Assembly: GCA_000435675.1 (NCBI GenBank)
Contig: FR895127.1
Location: forward strand, 44,110 to 96,773
DNA from: Eggerthella sp. CAG:298
GTDB taxonomy: Bacteria > Actinomycetota > Coriobacteriia > Coriobacteriales > Eggerthellaceae
Direction: 5' to 3'
Length of the DNA stretch: 52,664 nt
The position numbers were made by a program, and so were the translations under genes. Positions 8,283 to 16,535 of the stretch are shown in pieces; the first letter of the stretch is position 1; each line of letters opens with the position of its first letter. The notes below the pieces were generated by a model. The model saw only the letters and a program-made list of their open reading frames with translations, was not told the origin of the DNA and ran no database searches.

Positions 8283-9461
8283 TTACTCGCTCTTGTTTCC
8301 GCCTTCGATGGCGCTCAGGTTAGAGCCTTCTTCACCGGGCTTATCGGAACCCTCCTGGTTGCCAGGATTATTATCGCCCGAATCGCCTTCGGAGTTGCTA
8401 CCATCTGAATTTTCGTCAGAATTGTTGCCTTCATATTTACTCAGATCGACGTTATAGGGGACATTGGCAGGCATTTCATTAACAACAACCTCAGATTCTT
8501 CCTTGTAGTGATTAAGCCACTCTTGGAAATCTTCGGCTTTCTTTTGTGATCCGTAAATTTTACGCATGTAGTCAACGATCTCTGAAGGATAGGCAGAAAG
8601 AGAAGTCGGATTGCCTTCAATGTTGAGAACATCGGTGCAGAGGATAACATGAATACCGTAATCGCTTGCAGTAAGGGTGATTTGACCCTCTTCTATACTA
8701 TCAAGAGCCTGATTGTAGGCATCAACATAATTGTTGATCGTATTCCAGCCTACATCACCGCCATTACGAGCAGAACCCGTATCGGTTGAGTATTGCTGAG
8801 CCGCTGTTGCAAAATCGATCTGGCCAGAAGTGAGCATGCCAACCACCTCTTCAGCCTTTGCGGCATCGTCCGCAGCAAACAGGATGTGAGAAGAACGCTT
8901 TGAACCATTGATCATGTCTTTATATTGGTTCATGAATTCAAGTAATCCCGCATCGTCGCTCGTGTCTACTTCTGTAATCACCTTATCTTGAAGAGCCCGA
9001 GAGGTAAGACCGATTTTGATTGAATCACGGTATTGATCTTCCGTGACACCAGACTGAGCAAGTGCATCTTGCCAAGCCTTATCGTTACTGTAATTTTTCT
9101 TCATCGCATCGACTTGTTCATCGATCTGCGATTGTTCGATCACTACTTCGTTCTCATCAGCAGCCTGACGAATAAGCTCCTGCTGCACATAATAATCGAC
9201 TACCTGGCTACGTACCGACGCAGGATCTTGTGAACTTTCTTTAAGCCAGTTAGCCCAAGCTTCTTCTTCAGTAAGGTTCGAGCTCGTGCGGAAGTCTTCA
9301 ATATATTTAGTAACGGTATCTTCTTCGATAGGTGTTCCGTTAACTGTTGCAGCCGTTCCGCCAGTAAAACCGTATTTCGAATTACAGCCGGCAAGCACCA
9401 AACAACAGATGACGGCAAGAATAAAAGCTGAAACTTTTAAAAACGTTGCTTTGAGCGTCAT
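8283..9461 (-). CDS. Lipoprotein peptidyl-prolyl isomerase (PrsA/SurA-like, parvulin domain)
   Basis: The N-terminus is a lipoprotein signal with lipobox LAGC at about residue 26, so the protein should be anchored on the outer face of the membrane. A SurA_N-like helical region (about 35-180, starting ATVNGTPI) precedes a parvulin domain at about 190-280 with SSHILF, DFATAAQQYS, NGGDVGW and YGIHVI. The tail after residue 340 is low complexity, rich in Gly, Ser, Asn and acids. It should help fold secreted proteins. AAGGA precedes ATG 9461. It lies downstream of typA with a 169-base gap. Confidence 0.85.
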   Translation of the reverse strand: MTLKATFLKVSAFILAVICCLVLAGCNSKYGFTGGTAATVNGTPIEEDTVTKYIEDFRTSSNLTEEEAWANWLKESSQDPASVRSQVVDYYVQQELIRQAADENEVVIEQSQIDEQVDAMKKNYSNDKAWQDALAQSGVTEDQYRDSIKIGLTSRALQDKVITEVDTSDDAGLLEFMNQYKDMINGSKRSSHILFAADDAAKAEEVVGMLTSGQIDFATAAQQYSTDTGSARNGGDVGWNTINNYVDAYNQALDSIEEGQITLTASDYGIHVILCTDVLNIEGNPTSLSAYPSEIVDYMRKIYGSQKKAEDFQEWLNHYKEESEVVVNEMPANVPYNVDLSKYEGNNSDENSDGSNSEGDSGDNNPGNQEGSDKPGEEGSNLSAIEGGNKSE

Positions 9462-9630
9462 AGCGTTCCTTTATTTTATATATGGTTATGCACAGTAAAA
9501 TACCCTGCGCGAGTGCGCAAAACGATTGTTGCACATCTCGACTTTCTTGCGTTTGTCTGCACAAATGCTCCATTTTAAGAGCACTGTTTTCATATGCTCT
9601 TCATATATCGACACCTGGAAAGATGCCAAT

Positions 9631-11445
9631 TTACTTATTCTTTTGCTCCTTCTTACGTTGCACCGAAGACAGCGTTCTTTTGCGCAGGCGAATATTTTGA
9701 GGAGTGATCTCAACTAATTCGTCATCTTCAATGTACTCAAGCGCTTCTTCGAGCGTGAATTCGATCGGAGGGGTAAGCTGGATCGCCTTATCAGCACCCG
9801 AAGAACGTTGATTGCCCAGCTGTTTAGCTTTTGCAACATTCACAACCATGTCGCCCTCTTTGGCAGACTCGCCGACGATCATACCCTCATAGCATTCCTC
9901 ACCAGGGCCAACGAATAGGCTGCCACGCTGCTGGAGTGTATCGAGCGCATAGGCTACCGACTTTTCCGTTGCCATCGCGATCATCGAACCATTCTTGCGG
10001 CCGCCAAATTCACCGCGATATGCTCCATACTCGCTGAAGTGATGGAACATCGTTGCTTCACCACGGGAAACATTGAGCAAGCGCGTGCGCAGACCCATCG
10101 TTCCACGACTGGGTATCTTGAACACAAGATGCGTCTGGTCGCCGCGCTGGAACATATCGGTCATTTCGCCGCCTGCTGTACCGAACACCTCGATGCACTT
10201 ACCCGCATATTCGCTTGGAACATCGACTGTCGCTTCCTCGATGGGCTCGAGCAGATTGCCTTGGTCGTCCTTCTTGATGATCACGCGCGGGCGTCCAACC
10301 TGAAATTCAAAGCCTTCACGACGCATCGTTTCCATCAGGACCGACAGATGCAGAAGCCCACGACCAGCTACTTCTACACCAGATTTGTCCTCAGTTTCAC
10401 GGATACGCATAGAGATGTTGCTCTCCGCTTCTTTGAACAGACGCTCCTTCAGCTGTCGCGCACCTACGATCTCACCCTCACGGCCAACGAGCGGAGAAGT
10501 CGAAGCCTCGAACACGACCGCCATGGTTGGCTCTTCCACTTCGATCGGATCGAGTTCGATCGGGTTCTCGCGGCTGGTGACCATATCCCCGATGTCGGCA
10601 TCTTCCACACCAACTACTGCGATGATATCGCCAGCGGAAACTTGCTGCTCCTCTTTCTTTCCGAGCGCGTCGAAGGTGAATACCTGTTTGATCACCGTGT
10701 TGTATCGAGCCCCATCATTCTTGATCACGAGCACCTGCTCATTTTTCGACATCGTGCCCGAAAACAAGCGCCCTACCCCGATACGACCTACGAAGCTCGA
10801 ATGATCGATCGTGCAAAGCTGTAGCGCAACGGGCCCTTCCGGATCGCAGTCGGGTGCGGGAACTTCTTTCAAGATGGTGTCGAGCAGGGGGATCATGTTG
10901 TCGTTATCGTCATTCGGCTCATAACGCGCATAGCCATTCACCGCCGAAGCATAGATGATGGGGAAATCGAGCTGCTCATCGCTCGCCTCGAGTTCAACCA
11001 TGAGGTCGAACACTTCGTCGACCACTTCTTCGGGGCGCGAACCGGGACGGTCGATCTTATTGATAACGAGCACGATGCGCAAGCCCAGCTCGAGTGCATG
11101 ACGCAGAACAAAACGTGTTTGAGGCATAGGTCCTTCGAAAGCATCCACGATCAGAAGTGCACCATCAGCCATATTGAGCACGCGCTCGACTTCGCCGCCG
11201 AAATCGGCGTGGCCAGGCGTGTCGATGACGTTGATCTTCACATCTTTATAGGAGATCGAGATATTCTTGGACAAGATGGTGATGCCGCGTTCGCGCTCTT
11301 GATCATTCGAGTCGAGCACGCGCTCTTGAACGTCCTGGTTCTCACGAAAGACGCCTGCAGTATAGAGCAAGCGGTCGACGAGCGTGGTTTTGCCGTGGTC
11401 GACATGAGCGATGATCGCAACGTTACGGATGTTTTCCTGTCTCAT
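9631..11445 (-). CDS. typA: Ribosome-associated translational GTPase TypA/BipA
   Basis: TypA is an EF-G-like GTPase that acts on the ribosome under stress and in 50S assembly. Visible motifs: G1 AHVDHGKTT, G2 ERGITI, G3 DTPGH, G4 NKID. The C-terminus holds the TypA-specific region with TRLLNVSRGEATM and EYGAYRGEFGGRKNGSM. Length is 604 residues, as usual. ATG 11445 (MRQENIRNVAI) matches the family start, with GAAGG upstream; the frame continues open to 11574 but that extension is not TypA-like. Confidence 0.95.
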   Translation of the reverse strand: MRQENIRNVAIIAHVDHGKTTLVDRLLYTAGVFRENQDVQERVLDSNDQERERGITILSKNISISYKDVKINVIDTPGHADFGGEVERVLNMADGALLIVDAFEGPMPQTRFVLRHALELGLRIVLVINKIDRPGSRPEEVVDEVFDLMVELEASDEQLDFPIIYASAVNGYARYEPNDDNDNMIPLLDTILKEVPAPDCDPEGPVALQLCTIDHSSFVGRIGVGRLFSGTMSKNEQVLVIKNDGARYNTVIKQVFTFDALGKKEEQQVSAGDIIAVVGVEDADIGDMVTSRENPIELDPIEVEEPTMAVVFEASTSPLVGREGEIVGARQLKERLFKEAESNISMRIRETEDKSGVEVAGRGLLHLSVLMETMRREGFEFQVGRPRVIIKKDDQGNLLEPIEEATVDVPSEYAGKCIEVFGTAGGEMTDMFQRGDQTHLVFKIPSRGTMGLRTRLLNVSRGEATMFHHFSEYGAYRGEFGGRKNGSMIAMATEKSVAYALDTLQQRGSLFVGPGEECYEGMIVGESAKEGDMVVNVAKAKQLGNQRSSGADKAIQLTPPIEFTLEEALEYIEDDELVEITPQNIRLRKRTLSSVQRKKEQKNK

Positions 11446-11702
11446 AGTTTTAGGTAGCCTTCTCTTATCTCGATCGTTTGGACGATGATGTTTGGTGCTA
11501 AGTTGACCGCGCAACATAGTCTTGCCGATAGCAAGGTCTTGCACGTGATTCAGCTTCCTGCACAAGCCTTTCAATAATAGTACCGTGCTCTTTTACGCAT
11601 GAATGAAGGAAAGATTTGGGCTGTGAAAGGTTCGCTCAAGAAATTATTCGGCGAATTTTACGCTATGCTTTCCCTGTAATGTTTTTATGAGAAGGGGGAA
11701 TC

Positions 11703-12584
11703 ATGACGGTATACCAAGATCAATACCACATGGCCGATTTCACGTACGACGATTACGAGAAGATCGTCATCACGCAGAAGGGTCCTATCTATATTTGCGC
11801 ATTCAACGATGCAGGCAACTTGAATGCGATGTCCTACCAGCAAATGGCGGAATTCAACGACTTCCTTATCAAAGTGCGCATGGATCCCGATTGTCGCGTG
11901 ATCGTGCTGACCGGCGAAGGCTCATCGTTCTGCGCAGGCTTCAACTTGAACGACCTCGCACTCGATCCGCCCGAGGAAATGGGACGCACCCAGCGCGATT
12001 TCTTCATCATGCAAACGATCTGCTCTGATCAGGTGGTGAACATGCGTGCATGTCCGCAACCGATCATCGGAGCGTTGAAGGGTCACGCAGTTGGTGGCGG
12101 CCTTTCCATATCTTGTGCTTGCGACCTGCGTGTTTTGGGTGAATCCTTCAAGATGCAAGCAGGATACTTGAACATTGGCCTCACCGGAACCGATATGTCG
12201 GGATCGTTCTACCTGCCGAAGATCATCGGATTTGCCCGCGCGAACGAAGTGCTCATGACGGCGCGGCGCATCGGTGCTGAAGAGCTCTACGACTGGGGCT
12301 TCGCAAATCGCCTGGTTGCCGATGAAGATGTGCTCGATACCGCACTCGAACTTGCAGAGATGATGGTGAAGAACACCTCACCGTTCGGTCTACGCTTGAC
12401 CAAAGAATCGATGCAGTCCTCTGTTGATGGCAATAGCTTCGATACGCAGATCAAGATGGAGAATCGCAATCAAGTAGTGGCAACGGAAACCCAGGATGCC
12501 TATCGCGGAACGCGCAAGATGAATCCGAACCTGCGCGAAGACGTGAAAGCTCATCCGGAAAACTATACGTTCAGCAATCACTAG
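11703..12584 (+). CDS. Enoyl-CoA hydratase/isomerase (crotonase) family protein
   Basis: A 293-residue crotonase-fold enzyme. The two oxyanion-hole segments are clear: GSSFCAGFNL (about 73-82) and GHAVGGGLSIS (about 126-136). The segment GLTGTDMSGSFYLPKIIG matches the second acidic catalytic region of hydratases and isomerases, and RIGAEELYDWGFANRLV is the usual following helix. It should act on an acyl-CoA in the cytoplasm, but the exact reaction cannot be told. GAAGGGGGAA lies before the ATG. It stands alone, with a terminator downstream. Confidence 0.85.
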   Translation: MTVYQDQYHMADFTYDDYEKIVITQKGPIYICAFNDAGNLNAMSYQQMAEFNDFLIKVRMDPDCRVIVLTGEGSSFCAGFNLNDLALDPPEEMGRTQRDFFIMQTICSDQVVNMRACPQPIIGALKGHAVGGGLSISCACDLRVLGESFKMQAGYLNIGLTGTDMSGSFYLPKIIGFARANEVLMTARRIGAEELYDWGFANRLVADEDVLDTALELAEMMVKNTSPFGLRLTKESMQSSVDGNSFDTQIKMENRNQVVATETQDAYRGTRKMNPNLREDVKAHPENYTFSNH

Positions 12585-12612
12585 ATTCTGCCACTATCAA
12601 ACATAAAGGCAA

Positions 12613-12653
12613 AACAAAGGAGCGGGTGCGAAGCGTACCCGCTCTTGTTTTAG
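12613..12653. terminator. Bidirectional-type terminator after the crotonase gene
   Basis: AAAACAAAG-GAGCGGGT-(9-base loop)-ACCCGCTC-TTGTTTT: an 8-bp GC-rich stem with A run on one side and T run on the other. Confidence 0.85.
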
Positions 12654-12659
12654 TGAACC

Positions 12660-12842
12660 AAGAAAGCACTGAACGTCTTCGGATGCGCTTCCTACGTCGG
12701 ACCCCACCCTCTGACGGGACAACGGGGACGTAGCCCATTGTCCTTCTTTTGACCCTTAACCCGAGCTTTCGCCTCCCCCTCACACAACAGTCCACTGGAC
12801 TGTTGTGCCCTCGCGGGGTTCGATCCGTGCAGGTCTCCCAAT
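12660..12842. other. Gene-free stretch with a 25-nt palindrome
   Basis: No convincing gene. It contains a perfect palindrome at 12783-12807 with 12-base arms around one base, and a GGGGTTCGATCC box at 12816-12827 that looks like a tRNA T loop but has no matching stem. Short frames on the minus strand (for example 12692-12877) are basic and compositionally odd and run through these elements, so I do not call them genes. Confidence 0.5.
12783..12807. repeat. Perfect 25-nt palindrome
   Basis: CACAACAGTCCA-C-TGGACTGTTGTG. The one-base centre would make a tight DNA cruciform or protein-binding palindrome rather than a stable RNA hairpin. No T run follows on either strand, so it is not an ordinary terminator. 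Confidence 0.6.
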
Positions 12843-12871
12843 AAAAAACGACCACCCAAATGGATGGTCGT
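12843..12871 (-). terminator. Intrinsic terminator after tRNA-Ala
   Basis: On the minus strand ACGACCATCC/GGGTGGTCGT forms a 10-bp stem with one G-U pair and an ATTT loop, followed by TTTTTTA. The G-U pair (A-C on the other strand) shows that the minus strand is the functional one. Confidence 0.85.
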
Positions 12872-12879
12872 ATTCATGA

Positions 12880-12955
12880 TGGTGGAGCATAGGGGGATCG
12901 AACCCCTGACCTCAGGCTTGCAAAGCCCGCGCTCTCCCAGCTGAGCTAATGCCCC
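12880..12955 (-). tRNA. tRNA-Ala(TGC)
   Basis: A 76-base tRNA with acceptor GGGGCAT/ATGCTCC and encoded CCA, D arm AGCTCAGCTGGGAGAGC, anticodon loop TTTGCAA giving TGC, and T arm AGGGGTTCGATCCCCCT. It lies outside an rRNA operon here. Confidence 0.96.
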
Positions 12956-13017
12956 AAAAAAATAGCAACTTCCGTTGCATACGCGATGGATCTATTGGAT
13001 CCTCGAACTTTTATAAT

Positions 13018-13057
13018 AAACACTCCACCGGCTAACTCGGCTCACGGTGGAGTGTTT
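13018..13057 (-). terminator. Intrinsic terminator after tRNA-Ile
   Basis: AAACACTCCACCG/CGGTGGAGTGTTT, a 13-bp perfect stem with a 14-base loop, followed on the minus strand by TATTATAAAA. The strong stem sits between tRNA-Ile and tRNA-Ala. Confidence 0.75.
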
Positions 13058-13069
13058 ATCCACAAAAAA

Positions 13070-13146
<77 letters not shown>

Positions 13147-13232
13147 GAAAATCGCGCCCATTTAATATATAAAACCCCTCACTTTTTTTCAAGTTATTTT
13201 CAAAAATGGAAGATTTTACACGCGAGCGGAGT

Positions 13233-13748
13233 TTATTCCTTCTCTTCTTCAAAGTCTTCTGGCTCGATCGTCTTGATAAAGGTGTGGAACTGCTCGATAT
13301 CATTCTCGTTCAAAATATGGTTCTTTTTGATGATGAACGGGTACGATTCCTTTTCGAGCACATCCTCTTCGATATAGATCGGCGCATTTTGACGGACCGC
13401 AAGATTGATCGCATCACTTGGACGCGCGTCAAGGTCGATCAGGTCTCCGTGGTGGCGCAAATAGAGCCGCACGAAGAACGTTTCGTTCTTTACACCCGCT
13501 ATGAGCACATGATCAACGTAGGTATTCAAGTTCGTGAGTGCATCAAGAAATACATCATGGGTAACAGGACGCGGAAGACGGATGTTCTCAATGGCAAGCC
13601 CCATCTGCGTTGCTTCGGTAAGCCCGATCCAGATGGGAAGCACACGACACGTATCTTGAACAGGCTCATCGCTATACGGGCGCAGCACAAGCACCGAAGG
13701 CGAAACGGCCTGCGAGATGATAAGTGTCTGTATATAGCAACGAACCAT
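13233..13748 (-). CDS. Bifunctional-nuclease (BFN/DUF151) domain protein
   Basis: A 171-residue protein matching the DUF151 family: LPIWIGLTEATQMGLAIE near residue 45, HDVFLDAL, and the hallmark RPSDAINLAVRQNAPIYIEEDVLE at about 110-133. Family members have been reported to cleave nucleic acids, but the in vivo role is unclear. The C-terminus is acidic. It is downstream of gyrA on the same strand, beyond a probable terminator. Confidence 0.8.
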   Translation of the reverse strand: MVRCYIQTLIISQAVSPSVLVLRPYSDEPVQDTCRVLPIWIGLTEATQMGLAIENIRLPRPVTHDVFLDALTNLNTYVDHVLIAGVKNETFFVRLYLRHHGDLIDLDARPSDAINLAVRQNAPIYIEEDVLEKESYPFIIKKNHILNENDIEQFHTFIKTIEPEDFEEEKE

Positions 13749-13870
13749 GAGGTGCTTCTTATTCTCGTGCGCTTTTGGTCTACCTTCACCTTAGGTGTTT
13801 TTTCCTCAAGCAGGGGCGCGAACCTCAAAAAGACACATCTCTGTGATTTTGTCGTAGCGCAAAAGACACA

Positions 13871-13909
13871 ATCGCCTTGGCGCTCCATAACTTTCAGCAC
13901 CAAGGCGAT
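13871..13909 (-). terminator. Probable terminator of the gyrBA run
   Basis: Minus-strand ATCGCCTTGG/CCAAGGCGAT, 10-bp perfect stem, 19-base loop, followed by TGTGTCTTTTG. It is 48 bases beyond the gyrA stop. Confidence 0.65.
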
Positions 13910-13956
13910 CGGCGAATTTTCGAAGAGGCACTTGCTATGCTTCTCTGCAAAAGTCC

Positions 13957-16464
13957 TTAATCATCGAGCAACGAAGTCTGGTTCTCTGAAACCTCTTTCT
14001 TGCTCGATTTCTTCGATGAAGTACCTTCGGTAACCGCCACCGCTGTTACCTTGTCTTTGTCGGCAACGTTCATGATATGAACACCCTGGGTAGAACGCCC
14101 AAGCTGCGAAACGCCCTCGACTGGCGTACGAACCACAACGCCTTCCTCGGTGATGATCATGAGCTCGTCGTTCTCTTCGACGATCTTCATGGCTGCGAGC
14201 AGGCCTTTCTTCGCAGTCATCGTAATGGTGAATACACCCTGGCCGCCGCGATGATGGATGGGGTAGTCCTCGACCGAAGTTCGCTTCCCATATCCGCGCT
14301 CGGTGATCACGAACAGTTCAGACCCTGGGCGAACGATCTCCATACCTAACACTTTGGCATCAGCCTGAACATTCATGCCACGCACACCTTGCGTGTCGCG
14401 GCCCATCGCACGCACTTCTTCTTCATCCCATTGGATCGCCTTACCAGCAGATGAGACCATCATGACCTTCTCGCCGGTAGCAACGCGCTGGACAGAAATG
14501 AGCTCATCGCCATCTTTCAGGCTGATAGCGATCAAACCATCACGACGAGTACGGTCGTAAAGCTTCATGGCGGTCTTCTTCACCATGCCGCCGGCAGTTG
14601 CGAACATGAGATATTCGTCTTCAGGGAAGTCTTTCGTAGCGATGACTGCTGAAACCTTCTCGTCCTTTTCGAACGGCAAAAGATTCACGATCGCATTACC
14701 GCGCGCATGACGTGAAGCCTCAGGGATCTCGTACACTTTCAGGCGGTAGACCTTGCCCTTGTTCGAGAAGAACAAGATATAGTCGTGCGTTGAAGCGATG
14801 AAGAGATGCTCAACGAAGTCGCTTTCTTTCAGGTTCACGCCCTGCATGCCTTTGCCGCCGCGTTTTTGCTGGCGATACGTCGAAACAGGCAAACGCTTGA
14901 TGTAGCCGGCCTTCGTAACAGTAACCGCAACCTCTTCTTCAGCAATAAGATCCTCAACATCGAGCTCTTTCACTGCGCCCGTGATCTTCGTCTTGCGCGG
15001 CGTGGAGTAACGGCTCTTAATCTCGAGCAATTCGTCTTTGATGACTCCATGGACCATGTCGGTATCATTCAAGAGCTGCTTGTAATAGGCGATCGATTCA
15101 CGCAGCTCAGCAAGTTCATTTTCGATCTTCTCGCGCTCGAGTCCGGTCAAACGGCGCAGGCGCATCTCAAGGATCGCTTCGCTTTGTTTTTCTGAAAGCT
15201 TGAATGCTTCCATCAAGCGCTCTTTAGCCTCAACATCCGTTTCAGAAGAGCGGATGATGTTGATTACTTTATCGATATCGTCAAGCGCGATGACGAAACC
15301 TTCTAAGATATGGGCGCGTGCCTCGGCTTTCGCCAGATCATAGCGCGTGCGGCGCTCGATGACTTCTTCCTGATGAAGAATGTAATAATGCAGCATTTCC
15401 TTTAGAGAAAGCGTGCGGGGAACGCCATTCACCAACGCGAGCATGTTGCAACCAAAGCCAACCTGCAGCTGCGTATGCTTATAAAGTTTATTCAGCACGA
15501 CCTGCGGAATCGCGTTTTGCTTGAGGTCGATGATGATATCGATACCACTACGATCCGCAGCATCATGAACAGCCGAAACTTCTGGCAGCTTCTTATCGCG
15601 CACCAGATCAGCGATCTTCTTGAGCAAATTCGTACGATTCACCTGGTAGGGAATCTCAGAGATCACGATCGAGCTCTTGCCGTTCTTCCCCTCTTCGATG
15701 CGGCATTTCGAACGAATCGTGAGGCTTCCACGGCCTGTTTCATAAGCTTCCTTGATACCTTCGCGGCCCATGATGATCGCGCCCGTTGGGAAATCCGGTC
15801 CGGGAAGTACGGTCATGAGCTCTTCAGTGGTCACATCAGGATTGTCGAGCATCATGCAGGTAGCATCGATGGTCTCGCCTAAGTTATGCGGCGGGATGTT
15901 CGTCGCCATACCAACGGCGATACCAGAAGACCCATTGACCAGCAGGTTCGGGAAGCGTGCCGGCAGAACAACAGGCTCTTCAAGCGAATCATCGTAGTTC
16001 GGCTGAAAATCAACCGTCTCTTTATCGAGGTCGCGCAGCAGTTCCATCGCTGGTTTATCGAGGCGGGCTTCGGTATAACGCATAGCAGCAGCCGAATCGC
16101 CGTCGATCGAGCCGAAGTTTCCATGGCCATCGACCAGGGGAACGCGCATCGAGAACCACTGAGCCAAGCGAACCATCGTGTCGTAAACTGCAATATCGCC
16201 ATGCGGATGATACTTACCGATCACGTCACCAACAGTACGCGCAGACTTAGCATGCGGACGGCGCGGCGTGATGCCACTTTCATTCATCGCGTAGAGGATA
16301 CGACGATGAACCGGCTTCAAGCCATCGCGTACATCAGGCAGTGCACGAGAAACGATAACGCTCATCGAGTATTCAAGAAACGATGTGCGCATCTCCTTGC
16401 TCAGTTCTGCAGAAAGGATATTTGATTGGGTCTCTTCGACCTCTGTTTCGTTGTTATCAGCCAC
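13957..16464 (-). CDS. gyrA: DNA gyrase subunit A
   Basis: The A subunit cuts and rejoins DNA in the gyrase tetramer. Seen: SRALPDVRDGLKPVHRRILY, YHPHGD, catalytic tyrosine Y130 in AAMRYTEARL, and the GyrA box QQKRGGKGMQG that marks gyrase rather than topoisomerase IV. Six C-terminal wrapping repeats follow, and the 835-residue length is typical. The start is GTG 16464 with AAGGAG upstream. Residue 91, equivalent to Ser83 of the E. coli enzyme, is Ile (codon ATT at 16192-16194), while the Asp87 equivalent D95 is kept; hydrophobic residues at this site are known to weaken quinolone binding. Confidence 0.98.
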   Translation of the reverse strand: MADNNETEVEETQSNILSAELSKEMRTSFLEYSMSVIVSRALPDVRDGLKPVHRRILYAMNESGITPRRPHAKSARTVGDVIGKYHPHGDIAVYDTMVRLAQWFSMRVPLVDGHGNFGSIDGDSAAAMRYTEARLDKPAMELLRDLDKETVDFQPNYDDSLEEPVVLPARFPNLLVNGSSGIAVGMATNIPPHNLGETIDATCMMLDNPDVTTEELMTVLPGPDFPTGAIIMGREGIKEAYETGRGSLTIRSKCRIEEGKNGKSSIVISEIPYQVNRTNLLKKIADLVRDKKLPEVSAVHDAADRSGIDIIIDLKQNAIPQVVLNKLYKHTQLQVGFGCNMLALVNGVPRTLSLKEMLHYYILHQEEVIERRTRYDLAKAEARAHILEGFVIALDDIDKVINIIRSSETDVEAKERLMEAFKLSEKQSEAILEMRLRRLTGLEREKIENELAELRESIAYYKQLLNDTDMVHGVIKDELLEIKSRYSTPRKTKITGAVKELDVEDLIAEEEVAVTVTKAGYIKRLPVSTYRQQKRGGKGMQGVNLKESDFVEHLFIASTHDYILFFSNKGKVYRLKVYEIPEASRHARGNAIVNLLPFEKDEKVSAVIATKDFPEDEYLMFATAGGMVKKTAMKLYDRTRRDGLIAISLKDGDELISVQRVATGEKVMMVSSAGKAIQWDEEEVRAMGRDTQGVRGMNVQADAKVLGMEIVRPGSELFVITERGYGKRTSVEDYPIHHRGGQGVFTITMTAKKGLLAAMKIVEENDELMIITEEGVVVRTPVEGVSQLGRSTQGVHIMNVADKDKVTAVAVTEGTSSKKSSKKEVSENQTSLLDD

Positions 16465-16535
16465 AAAAGCTCCTTAACCAGGGCATTTTTTACTAAATGA
16501 ATAAAACGGATGGAATCTCGTGAAGAGCTGTGCTC

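Noticed and set aside
10039..10824. A 261-codon open frame on the plus strand inside typA.
   Set aside because: Fully antisense to conserved TypA sequence, with no recognisable motif.
12816..12827. GGGGTTCGATCC as part of a tRNA gene.
   Set aside because: The bases around the loop do not pair as a T stem and no acceptor, D or anticodon arm can be drawn.
12692..12877. A 61-codon minus-strand frame across the palindrome.
   Set aside because: It runs through a terminator, the 25-nt palindrome and a T-loop-like box, so its residues are explained by those elements.
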